From contig NC_083681.1 in assembly GCF_033118175.1 (NCBI RefSeq), positions 18,246,001 to 18,310,000 on the forward strand: 64,000 nt of DNA, in the 5' to 3' direction. Source of the DNA: Dama dama (lineage: Eukaryota > Chordata > Mammalia > Artiodactyla > Cervidae). A model generated the notes under the pieces. It did not search any database, was not told the DNA's origin, and saw only the letters and a list, made by a program, of their open reading frames with translations. Within the stretch, counting starts at the first letter, position 1, and each line of letters opens with the position of its first letter. Positions 24,480 through 35,119 of the stretch are shown here, piece by piece. The position numbers were made by a program, and so were the translations under genes.

Positions 24480-24620
24480 TAAATCTTAATTTTGTTGAGC
24501 TGGTTCATAGTGCTTTTCAGATCTACTATGTCCTTCTATTTCTCTGTACATTCATTCTATTATTTTTTGAGAGTTTGATAATGAAACTCCAAATAAAAAT
24601 CTTAATTTATCTACTTAAAA
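24480..24620 (-). mobile_element. Possible old L1 fragment
   Basis: TGAGCTGGTTCATAGTGCTT followed by TTCAGATCTACTATGTCCTT resembles antisense mammalian L1 sequence. The match is short and diverged. Confidence 0.35.
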
Positions 24621-24769
24621 ATAATTGTAATATATTGTAAAATTACATATATAACTTCATTCTGTATCTCCAAGTCTCCTGTAAATGTTATCATACTTTT
24701 GTAATTTAAAAAATAAAAATTACTTAGTTACTGTCCCTAACAACAACAAAAATATTGGCATAAGAAAAT

Positions 24770-24900
24770 GAACTTGTCTCTCCTACTAGACTTCAAGTTC
24801 CGGTGGTACAAGAGCCATGCTTTATTTTTTTTATAGCTTGTAAATCTATGGCTGTGTTAGACATTCATCAAACACTAAATAAACATTTTTAATCAATGAA
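24770..24900 (+). mobile_element. L2 LINE 3' end
   Basis: ACTTCAAGTTCCGGTGGTAC, then AAGAGCCATGC, then CACTAAATAAACATTTTTAA match the layout of the ancient L2 3' terminus. Confidence 0.6.
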
Positions 24901-25494
24901 AAAATTGTGATATTTTAAGTGTTCATTGCCACTTTTAGCAGAAGAAACAAAAATCTGTTAAAACCTATTTTATGCTTCACTAACATGACAATATCAAACA
25001 TGAAGCTTTCAAGTTTCCTAACAGAGTAATTTCATGCACATATAAAAAGGATTTCTAATTTAAAACCTAATTTTAAGATGACTAAGTCCAAAAGCTCCTG
25101 TTGAGATACCTCCCATAATTGAAACACCAAGATATAAAAAGAATCTTAACATCACTGTCATTACTTGTAAAACAAACAGGGTTTTTAATTTACCGAGTCC
25201 AAGAAAAACAGGAAATGATGCACTTGCAGAGACAATACAAAACAGCATCCTCCTGACAAGTTTTTGAACACTCCTTTCCAAATAAGACAAGCCACTCTTT
25301 ATCCCACTAAAGCTATCTATTTATTATAGAACAATTTGTCATTTTCAACTTCCCTGTTGGGTTAATGAGAAGTAATTTAGAAATGTGATAAGCTGTTTCA
25401 CAAAAAAAATCTATTTTTGTACAGTGATATTTTAATGCCCCCAAATAGTAGTCCTCTTAACCATGAGTATGATAAATAAAACACTTAGAATCCA

Positions 25495-25650
25495 ACTCAA
25501 GTACTATGTTTAAGGAAAATAAAGATGAATAAGATACAGTTCCTGCCCTCAAGAAATATAACCTCTAATGAGGGTGGTTAAGAAAAGTATATGTAAGTAC
25601 AATACAAGGCAGAATATGGTAAATGCCATTACAGGAGTTAAGACAAAGCT
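25495..25650 (-). mobile_element. L2 LINE fragment
   Basis: GATGAATAAGATACAGTTCC, then TGCCCTCAAGAAATATAACC resembles the antisense L2 3' region. It lies just downstream (in plus coordinates, upstream) of the ALKBH8 exon at 25731 and does not overlap it. Confidence 0.55.
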
Positions 25651-25730
25651 CTTCTCAGTTCTGATGGACTTTAAAAGATTTTCAAACTAGATTTACTCCA
25701 TTTACAGTAGAAACAAAATTATATACTTAC

Positions 25731-25882
25731 TACAATTACAAGGTGTTTGCCTCACTTTCCTAAATGTAAATGATGTCCGTATTCCCCTCTTGTTTAAAGT
25801 CAAGTCTTCAACATCACTGGTGATAATTCCACTTTTGTGACCCTTGGATGCTTGAACAGTATCAAATTTTCTGGGTGTGATT
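25731..25882 (-). CDS. ALKBH8: ALKBH8 internal exon, AlkB C-terminus and Cys cluster (152 bp)
   Basis: This minus-strand exon lies between a TTGTTTTTAG acceptor and a strong GTAAGT donor (25730-25725). It carries one base, 50 codons and one base. The peptide begins [12 protein letters not shown] and ends [23 protein letters not shown] holds the two Arg residues that bind 2-oxoglutarate in the AlkB family. The TPCNC Cys residues, with the Cys in the next exon (PLVC), match the Cys-rich linker between the AlkB and methyltransferase domains, reported to bind zinc in the human protein. Codon phase is continuous on both sides: GG|A upstream gives Gly, and A|GT downstream gives Ser. The middle ([18 protein letters not shown]) differs somewhat from human, as expected for this variable loop. 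No disruption is seen. Confidence 0.93.
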
Positions 25883-26129
25883 CTAAAAACAACAGTTAAA
25901 TTAATTTATTCAACATTGTATTCATAAAAAATATTTCTGGTCCTTTAAAAACATTAAGAGAATACAGTAAATCTACAAGAATTTGTTGCAAATGTCTATT
26001 GGATCCCCTGAATTACTGTATTGTAGAAAAAAAAACAAAGAAATAGAAGTCTTCGTCTCTAAGGAAATCATCTCTAGGGTAACCACTAAAAGAATTTATA
26101 GTTAACAAACATTCAAGGGGGAAAATAGA

Positions 26130-26720
26130 ATAATAACAAGTGTTTAATTAATACCATTGCCAAGAGGAAAAAAGAAACAGATAGCAAAAGAGAAACAGCA
26201 AATTTCAATCCAGTTATCAGTAATTATGTTAAATGTAAAAGGACTTCAAATCCAATTAAAGAACAAACAATTTCAGATTGAATTTTTAAAAAAAAATCCA
26301 TGTACATGGTGATTACAAGAGATACACCTTATAATAAGGTAAGGAAATGGTTGAAAAACAGAAAAAAAAAATACAACATACAAACAATATTTTGCATATA
26401 CTTAGCAAAGCCAGAGGAAAAGTGGTATAGTTATACTAATCACACAAAGTAGACTTCAAGGAAATTGGTATTAATAGAGATAAAACGGAACATTCCATAA
26501 TGATAAAAAGGTCAATCCAACAAAAAAACATAAAAACCTTATATGTTTGTATGCACCTAATAGGACATCCTCAAAATATATAATCCAAAAAGTGAAGAAA
26601 AAAAAAACTAAATGGAGAAATAGACAAATACATAAACATCATTGGAATTTCTAATATATCTTTCTCGGTAAGTGAAATCTAGCTGTGAAACAGACATCAA
26701 CATCAGAAAACAACAGATAA
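26130..26720 (+). mobile_element. Old L1 ORF2 endonuclease-region fragment
   Basis: Recognisable mammalian L1 text includes AATGTAAAAGGACTTCAAAT, TGATTACAAGAGATACACCT and TATGCACCTAATAGGACATC. It is heavily mutated. Confidence 0.65.
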
Positions 26721-26889
26721 TGGAACAAAAAAGCATACAAGAAGTAAAACAAAGATGCAAAATAAAAAGAGGAAAGTACAAGCCATTGTAAATTTTAAGA
26801 AAGTTTAAAGGGAGTCTTGGAAGTAAGATCAAGTTTTTGAATAGAAAAAAGAAATCATTTGGTATGATTCTTGCTAAAAGTCAAAAAAA

Positions 26890-28480
26890 CAATGGCCTTT
26901 TCAAAGTTAAATTTATAGAGTGAAATGCACAGATCTTAAGTGTACAGTTCATGCGTTTTGGCAAAGGCATGCAACCATGTAGCCGCCATCCCAAGCAAGA
27001 CACAGAATATTCCCAATCACCCGTGAGACCCCTCAGGCCCTTTCCAGTCACTCTCCCCCTCCTCACAGCAACCGAAACCTGACTTCCGTCAGCACAGTTT
27101 TGCCTGTTCTTGAATTTCATACACAGTCGGCACTGTCTTCTCTCTGGCTTTGCCCATTCCACATAATTTGGAGGTTCAGCCATGTTTTTCTGTGTTTCAG
27201 TAGTTCATGTTTTCCTCTCATCACTGAGCAAAATGTCACCATACGAACATGCTGCAATTTATGCAAAATCTCCTGTTTACAAGTATTTAGTATTCCCTGT
27301 CCGGGGCTATTACAAGTAAAGCTTACATACATTTTTTTCAGATACGAACTTTTATTACTCCTGGGAAAATACTTAAGAGTGAGACTGTTGTGTCAGAGGG
27401 TAAGAAACTACCAGTTTTCTGAGATGGTTGCACAGAATTTTACACTCCCACAAGCAGCATATGAGAGTTTCAGGCTCCTTGACATTCTCACCAAAACAAT
27501 ATAAGTTTTAAATTTTAATAATTTCAGCAAGTGGCAAATGACATGAAATTGTAGCCATAATCTGTATTTCCCTGATGACTAATGATACTGTATTTCTTTT
27601 CATGTGGTTTTTAGCCATTCATAGATTCTTCTGGTAAAGGATCTGTTGAACAGATCTTATGGCCAATCCTTTGTTAGATATATGTATTGTGGATATTCTT
27701 CCCCAAGTATAGATTGATTTTTCATTTTCTTGATGCTGTCTTTTGATAAACAGAAGTTTTAAATTTGGATGCAGTTATTTTGTCTTCTTGTTCTTCTAGT
27801 GTTCTGAAACCTTTCTCAAGGGAAACAAAAAAACTTTGCCTACTTCAGATTTGCACAAGTATCCTCTTGTATTTCTTCTAGACAGCTCATAATTTGTGTT
27901 TATATTTAAATCTATGATCTACCCCATATTAATTTTTGTGAATGGCATGAGGTAATATCAAGGTTAATGTTATTTCCACACAGATCTCTGATTTTCCCAG
28001 CACCATCTATTGAAAATTTTCCTTTCCATAATGAATTGTATTGGCATCTTTGTCAAAAGTCAACTGACAATACATCTATGAATATATTCTGTCTCACTGA
28101 TTTATCTGTACAACAATACTATACTCTTTTGATTAGGTAGCTTTATACACAGTAAATCTTAAACATCAGGTAGAATAAATCCTCCAACATTGTTCTTACA
28201 TTCAAGATTGTTTTGGTTATTGTCTATTGCTCACATTTCCTGGTAAATCTTAGAATCTGCTTATCAGTTTCTACAAAAAAAGTCTTTTTAAGATTCTGAT
28301 TAGAATTACAGTAAATCATTAGACCAATTTGGGAATAACTGCTATCTTAACAATATTAAGTTTCCTATCCATGATTATGATATCTCTTATATTTTCACTT
28401 ATTTTGGTCTTTAATTTCTCTTAGCAATGTTTCATGATTTTTAGCATACATGTGCTTGTTAAACCTACTCCTAAGACTTA
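26890..28480 (-). mobile_element. Old L1 (3' UTR and ORF2 C-terminal region)
   Basis: Antisense L1: 3' UTR-like at the left (GTGTACAGTTCATGCGTTTT), then AGTAGTTCATGTTTTC, AATACTTAAGAGTGAGACTG, CTGATGACTAATGATACTGT, and on to ORF2 text (AGTTTCCTATCCATGATTAT). About 1.6 kb, strongly diverged, of L1MA/MB-like age. Confidence 0.75.
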
Positions 28481-28789
28481 AATCATCTGAAGCCAAGTTT
28501 TCCGCTTGATTTACTTTAGCAAGGCTATCTGCCTATATAAATGGATTTCATGCTCACAGGGAATGTGCCAAGCCTGAAAGATTTCAGCAAACTTTTAAAA
28601 AGCATAATTTTATACTAAAGCTGTTGATACATCAAGAATCAATGTTGACTACACACCTAGAAAAGAGAAAAATCAACCATCTATTAAAGTGGACTTGATC
28701 CTAGAATGAAATAATATAATGCATTTCAACTTTCAATTTTCATTTGGTCATTGTTATACTGTTTCACTCAGTCTAATGCTAGAATCAGA

Positions 28790-31700
28790 TTCCCAAAATG
28801 CAACAAAATAAAAAATAAGTGGGACTACATCAAACAAAAAAGCTTCTGCACAACAAAAGGAAATCATCAACAAAATGAAAAAGAAACCTATGGTATTCCT
28901 ATGGAATGGGAATTCTTAATGGAACAGGAGAAAATATTTGCAGATTAAATATCTGATAAGGGTTAATATCCAGAATATATTAAGAACAGGTGAGGGCCAA
29001 GACGATGGAGTAGGAAGACCCTGGGCTCACCTCCTCCCACGGGCACTCCAAAACTACAACTATTTATAAAGCAACTATCAATGAGAACAGCCTGAAGACT
29101 AGCAGAAAAGATCTTCTACAACTAAAGACATAAAGAAGGAATCACAATGATATGGGTAGAAGGGCAGAGATGTGGTAAGAGTCAAGATCCAAACCCCAGA
29201 GATCCAACATCAGGCTCCCCACGTGAAGGTACCACACGGGGAAGATGAGGTCCCAGAACACTTGACTTTGGAGGCCAGCAGGGCTTAATTTCTGGAAAGC
29301 CAGAGGGCTAAGGGAAATAAGAGACTCTACTCTTAAAGGGAGTCTCACATGCTTCGGGACCCAGGACAGAAGCAGCAATCTGAAGGAGCCTGGATCAGAC
29401 CCACTGACCGATTTTGAAGAGCCTACCAGACTGGCAGAGGCAATCAGTACTTACCCTGGGGACACTGGTGCTGGCATCTACCATTTTCGAATCTTCTCCC
29501 TTGCTTATTAGGGCTGGGACCTGCCCCTACCCTCCAGCCAGTAAGAACCAGTCCTGGCAGGTAGCTGAGTGAGAACACAGCCCCATCCACCAGCAGGACA
29601 ACTGTCGTAGGACCTCTGAGCCCTGATCCTGCCTCACCCACGAAAGGGCCCAGGGCCTGGCCCTCCTTACCAGCTGGTAGCTCTAGCCCCAGGAGCCCAA
29701 GGACCCTGGCCTGCCCACCAGAGCGCCAACATCAGCTCTAGGGTCCTCAGACCCCACAGCCAAAGAACCCAGAACTCAGCTCCACCTACCAACGCACAGG
29801 TACCAGTCCAGGACCCTGAGGGCCCTGCCCTGCTCACCAATGCGCAGACACCAACTTCAGAGTACCTTGGGCTCTTCAGCCAGCTGTGTCAGGAACTGGT
29901 CCTGGCTACCAGCAGGCCGATACCACCCACCCCCACCCCCCAGGACACCAAAGCCAACTACCTCCTGATCTTGCTTCACCCACCAGCAGGCTGGCACCAG
30001 CACGAGGACTCCTCTCACCATGCGGCCAGCCAGGCCAGGACCAAGCCCCACCCACCAACAGAGGGCAGCTGCCCACGGGGTACGGCCTCCCAGACAACCA
30101 GGCTGGGGGCAAGCTGTGCCTCCCAGACTGCCCACCAAAGGAGCCAAGCAGTCAGCACAGAGGGCAGCCCTGGGGCGTAGCGCTCTGGTGTCCAGAAGAG
30201 AGTGTTCTGCTGGGCCCCACAGGATACTCCTTCCATAAGACCACTTCTCCAAGATTGGGAAATACAACCCAACAAATACGTAGAAATAAAAACAGCAATT
30301 TAAGCAAAATGAGGTGACAGAGGAATAGATTCCAGATGAAAGAACAAGACAAAAACCCCAAAGAAGAACTAAATGAAGTGGAGACAAGCAATCAACCCAA
30401 TAGAGAGCTCAAGGTAGTAATCATAAAGATCAAAGAGCTTAGGAGAAGACTGAATGAACAGAATGAAAAGTTAGAAATTTTAAACAAAGAATTAGAAAAA
30501 TATAAAGAACCAAGCAGAGCTGAAGAATACAATTACTGAAATAAAAAATACAGTAGAAGGAATCAACAGTGGATTAGATGATTCAGAGAAATGGATCATT
30601 GAGCTGTAGGCAGAGTAGTGGAAAGCACTCAAGCTGAATAGCAAAAAGAATTTTAAAAATGAGGAAAATTTAAGAGACCTCTGAGACACATCAAGTGCAC
30701 TAATATTCACACTATATGGGTCCCAGATGGAGAAGAGAGAGAAAAAGAGGCAGAGAACATATTTGAAGACACAAGAACTGAAAACTTCCCTAACCTGGTA
30801 GAAGGAAACACACACTCAGGCGCAGAGAACAGAGTTCCAAACAGAAGCAACCTAAAGAGGCCCACGCCAGGACACACTGTAATTAAAATGGCAAAACTTA
30901 TGATAGAGAGAGAATACTAAAAGCAACACAGGGAAAGCAACAAGACATACAAGGTATCTCCATAAGGCGATAAGCGGACTTTCCAGGAGAAATTCTGCTG
31001 GTCAGAAGGGAGTGGCATGATATATTTAAAATGAAGAAAGGGAAAAATCTACAATGAAGAATAATCTACCCAGCAAAGCTTTCATTCGGATTTGAAGGAG
31101 AGATCAAGAGTTTTACAGTTGTCTGTAACTAAGAGTTTAGCACCACCTAACCAGCTTTGCAAGAAAGGCTAAAAGTACTTTTCTAAGCAGAAAAGACTAC
31201 AAGAAATATGAAAACTGTGAGAGGAAAAATCTCACTGGTAAAGGCAAATATACGGTAAAGAGGTCACTCACTTATAAAACTAGTAGGAAGGGTAAAAGAT
31301 AAAACCTAGTTTAGAAAAAAACAAACATGATAAAAATATGATCAAGTTAAGATGAAATTTATTATCCATAAAATTCTAGTTTAAAGAGAAAATAGAAAAC
31401 AAATGACCGTTGTTCAAACTATATGTCTCTGCAAAAAAAAATAAGAATTCATACAGTTCAATAACAAAAACCAAACAATCATTAAAAACCAGGCAGAAGA
31501 TCTAAGTAGATACTTTTTTCAAAGGAGACATACAAAATGACTAACTCGTACGTAAAAGGAGCTCAGTGTTACTTATAATCAGTGAAATGCAAATCAAAGT
31601 CACAATGAGATTATCAGTTCATGCTTATTAGAATAGCTATTACAAAAATGACAAAAAATAACAAGTGTTGGCAAGTATATGTACAAAAGACCATCCTTAT

Positions 31701-32320
31701 ACACTGTCAGTGATTATGTAAACTGGTGTATCCCTATGGAAAACAGAAAGGAGGTGATTCAAAAAATGTTACATAGAACTACCATAGGATCCAGCAATTC
31801 CACTTCTGGGTATTCACCTGAAGGAAATAAAAACACTAATTTAAGAAGATATCTGTACCCCCATGTTCACTGCAGCATTACTTACAATAGGCAAGACATA
31901 GAAACAACTAGGAATTACGCTATGTGAAATTAATTGACAAATACTATATGATCTCACTTATACGCAATACATAGAACAAAAATAAACTTACAGATACAGA
32001 AAACAGGTGGTTATGGGGCAGGTGGGATGGGGTGAAGTGGCGTGGGGGAAGGTGTGGATGGGTGGGGGAAGGTGAATGTGGTCAAAAGACATAAACTTCC
32101 AGTAATATAGTAAATAAGTTCTGATGCTGCAATGGTATCTATAGTTAATAATACTATATTGAATACCTGAAAGTAGCTAAGACAGTGTATCACAGAAGTT
32201 TTCAGTATAAGAAAAAAAATGTGTAACTGTGTGGTTATCGACATTAACTAGACTTACTGTGTTGCCTATTTTGCATTATATACATGGAATCAGTTTGCTG
32301 TACATCTGAAACTAATATGT
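28790..32320 (+). mobile_element. Old L1 ORF2 3' end and 3' UTR, split by insertion at 28987-31439
   Basis: Left part 28790-28986 (GTGGGACTACATCAAACAAA through CCAGAATATATTAAGAA) continues at 31440 (GAATTCATACAGTTCAATAA) in exact L1 register. ORF2 C-terminal text then follows (CCAGCAATTCCACTTCTGGG), with a 3' UTR ending near ACATCTGAAACTAATATG. A frame at 31679-31927 is a remnant of ORF2. Confidence 0.75.
28987..31439 (+). mobile_element. ORF1-only (half-L1-like) element inserted in an older L1
   Basis: It begins with a GC-rich leader (28987-30310; GGCCAAGACGATGGAGTAGG, then CCAGCAGGCTGGCACC...). An L1 ORF1 remnant follows: the N-terminal coiled-coil frame at 30336-30539 (MKEQDKNPKEELNEVETSNQ, leucine- and charge-rich), and C-terminal ORF1-like text to about 31180. 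A short spacer then leads to an A run (31433-31440). No ORF2 is present. ATTAAGAA at 28979-28986 and AATAAGAA at 31440-31447 flank it. This makes it an insertion rather than an L1 that lost ORF2 in place. ORF1 is broken by frameshifts. Confidence 0.65.
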
Positions 32321-32321
32321 A

Positions 32322-32582
32322 GATGAACATATGGAGAGAGTAACATGGAAACTTGCATTACCATATGTAAAATAGACAGCCAATGGGAATTTGCTGTATG
32401 TCTTGGAACTCAGACAGGGGCTCTGTGACAATCTAGAAGGGTGGGATGGGGAGGGAGATGGGAGGGAGGTTCAGGAGGGAGGGGACAGGGTGTACCTATG
32501 GCTGATTCTTGTTGATGATTGACAGAAAACAACAAAATTCTGTAAAGCAATTATCCTTCAATTAAAAATAAAGTAGCAAAAA
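32322..32582 (+). mobile_element. L1-BT-type 3' end, 5'-truncated
   Basis: It includes ATGGAGAGAGTAACATGGAA, a G-rich GGGAGGGAGGTTCAGGAGGG tract, AACAACAAAATTCTGTAAAG, then CAATTATCCTTCAATTAAAA. It matches the 3' end at 16480-16745 of this window. Confidence 0.85.
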
Positions 32583-32619
32583 AGAATCAGAACTTCCAGG
32601 CTGACAGCTTTTGAAACTG

Positions 32620-33409
32620 TTAACTTTTGACCCTAATTAATTCAGAGTATTAGAAAAGAAGAATTTTACAAGTTGTAACCAAGCAGGACCCTATGTAGCC
32701 TTCCCCAACAGATCCCTCCCCCATATCCTCTGCTTTTGGTGGTTTAGTCGCTAAGTCCTGTCTGACTCTTGAAACCCCATGGACTGTAGCTTGCTAGGCT
32801 TCTCTGTCCATGGGATTCTCCAGGCAAGAATATTGGAGTGGGTTGCTATTTCCTTCTCCAGGGGATCTTCCTGACCCAGTAATCAAACCAGGGTCTCCTG
32901 CATTGCAGATTCTTTACCAACTGAGCTATGAGGGAAGCCCATCCTCAGCTTCCCTCATAGCTCAATTGGTAAAGAATCCTTTGCTTTTAGCTCCTTTCTA
33001 AAGTACCTAAATAATAGTTTCTGATTTGAATTTCCTTAATTGTTTTATTGATGCTAAAACCCCTTCCAAATGAAAGAAATTAACCACTTGATGACCATGA
33101 GCACCCATGACCTACTGGCACCGAAGGATGAAAATTAACCCCTGTGACACCACCCTTTACTTCACCATCAACCAATCAGAGAACTGTACACAAATCCATC
33201 ACATAACCTAGGACACCCCTCCCTCACTCTGCCTTTAAAAATGCTTTGCTGAAACCCATTGAGGAGTTCAGGCTTTTTGAAAACTAGCTGTCCCGGACTC
33301 CATGTACAGTACCCAACAATAAATGCTGCAATTTCCTTCACCACAACCTGATGTCAGTAGATTGGCTTTTACTGAGTGTGAGCAAGCGAACCCAAGTATG
33401 CTTTGGTAA
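32620..33409 (+). mobile_element. Putative ERV LTR, interrupted by a SINE
   Basis: The sequence AAGCAGGACCCTATGTAGCC, GAAAGAAATTAACCACTTGA, ATCAATCAATCAGAG-like (ACCATCAACCAATCAGAGAA), CTGCCTTTAAAAATGCTTTG and GTCAGTAGATTGGCTTTTAC is shared with the split LTR at 56643-56888 plus 62034-62281. Two related LTRs are therefore present. Edges are approximate. Confidence 0.6.
32738..32975 (-). mobile_element. Bov-tA SINE with an inverted copy of its own head
   Basis: A minus-strand Bov-tA (32738-32941) ends at its tRNA-like head (GAGCTATGAGGGAAGCC). It is followed by 32947-32975, the same head in plus orientation (GCTTCCCTCATAGCTCAATT). ATCCTCTGCTTTT (32725-32737) and ATCCTTTGCTTTT (32976-32988) flank the whole unit, so both pieces entered together. 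Confidence 0.85.
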
Positions 33410-33573
33410 TAAAGTCCTGATGCTGTCTCAAAAAGGATTTCACTTCTCTCTCCAAAAATTAATTTTTGATTATCAACCTTATATGCTTATATGCCTTGCA
33501 TGCTATATTCAGCCTTGTACGCTATATATTGTATGCTATAATATTCATTCTAGTACTTATGTTGCAGATATGA

Positions 33574-34195
33574 TCAGTTCAGTTCAGTTCAGTCACTCAG
33601 TCATGTCCGACTCTTTGTGACCCCATGGACTGCAGCAAGCCAGGCCTCCCTGTCCATCACCAACTCCTGGAGTTTACACAAACTCATGCCCATCGAGTCG
33701 GTGATGCCATCCAACCATCTCATCCTCTGTTGTCCCCTTCTCCTCCTGCCCTCAATCTTTCCCAGCATCAGGGTCTTTTCCAGTGAGTCAGCTCTTCACA
33801 TCAGGTGGCCAAAGTACTGGAGTTTCAGCTTCAACATCAGTCCTTCCAGTGAACATCTAGGACTGATTCCCTTTAGGATGGACTGGTTGGATCTCCTTGC
33901 AGTCCAAGGGACTCTCAAGAGTCTTTTCTAACACCACAGTTCAAAAGCATCAATTCTTCGGCACTCAGCTTTCTTTACAGTCCAACTCTCACATCCATAC
34001 ATGACCACTGGAAAAACCATTGCCTTGACTAGATGGACCTTTGTTGGCAAAGTAATGTCTCTGCTTTTTAATATGCTGTCTAGGTTGGTCATAACTTTTC
34101 TTCCAAGGAGTAAGCGTCTTTTAATTTCATGGCTGCAGTCACCATCTGCAGGGATTTTGGAGCCCCAAAACATAAAGTCAGCCACTGTTTCCACT
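33574..34195 (-). mobile_element. BovB LINE 3' fragment with target duplication
   Basis: It starts at the (AGTTC)n 3' end and runs antisense to GCCACTGTTTCCACT. Flanks are GTTGCAGATATG (33561-33572) and GTTGCAGGATATG (34196-34208), a 12-13 bp duplication with one indel. A minus frame at 33928-34227 is part of the reverse transcriptase C-terminal region. Confidence 0.85.
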
Positions 34196-34279
34196 GTTGC
34201 AGGATATGCTAGGATTTTCAAATCCACAAAGGGTTTTACTTTTTTCCTTTCAAATACATATGATATTTTTTTCTTAATT

Positions 34280-34460
34280 TATGTATTTTATTGAAGTACA
34301 GTTGACTTACAGTGTTTCAAGTGCACAGCAAGGTGATTCAGTTATATATATACACACATATTATTTTCAGATTCTTTTCCATTATAGGTTATCACAAGAT
34401 ACTGACTATAGATCCCTGTGCTATACAATAAACCTGTGTTGCTTGTTGCCTATTTTTTAA
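34280..34460 (-). mobile_element. Artiodactyl L1 3' end
   Basis: Antisense L1 3' UTR: TTTATTGAAGTACAGTTGAC, then GTGCACAGCAAGGTGATTCA, then GTGCTATACAATAAACCTGT. Confidence 0.8.
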
Positions 34461-34764
34461 AAAATTAGAAACCTAGCATTCTATTCATACTAAGTTAAAC
34501 AAGTGGAATCAAAATGTCGTAAGTTTTTTAGCTAGGCAAAAATTCATAAGTTTTCTAAAATATATCTATTATCTTACATAAACTATATATATGTGTATAC
34601 AAAGATTTTTCTACTATGCTTGATAAAGGCTTGAGAAAGAACATCAAAAAGAAAAGAAGAGATGGAGAAGTTGAAAACAAACTAAATGAAATGGGAGTGT
34701 TGAATATGATATAGAAAAAGTGAAACAAACTAAATAAAAGATCATCATATACTCTAGTTATTTT

Positions 34765-34885
34765 TAAACACGGCTACTTATTAGAAACACATCTGGAGCT
34801 TTGGGAAAAAAAATGCAATACCTGGGCATTTGGATTTATGAAAAAATTCTAAGATAATTCTGATATGCATCTGGATTTTAAAAAG
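34765..34885. mobile_element. hAT-Charlie MER5-like fragment
   Basis: GAAACACATCTGGAGCTTTG, then ACCTGGGCATTTGG, then ATTCTGATATGCATCTGG fit an internally shortened MER5-type MITE. Confidence 0.5.
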
Positions 34886-35119
34886 TGATTGTAGATTTTT
34901 CTATTAAATGGTAGCTTTGGTGATATAGAATTCTACTATTTTCTGTTGACCAATCATGATACAAAGGTATTAAGTGAATAATAGTTACATAATCACAATA
35001 GTAAAGATGTTTATTAGTTTTCACAATATATAGTCCAGACAAAAAATAAAAGATCATTAGGAAATATGATTAATCTAACAATATAAAATAATTACATATA
35101 ATTTGGGGGGTTATGTAGA

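Noticed and set aside
29857..30391. 176-residue proline/glycine-rich frame and several overlapping frames on both strands
   Set aside because: The GC-rich LINE leader lacks stops in many frames at once. No conserved domain, and it lies inside a retrotransposon.
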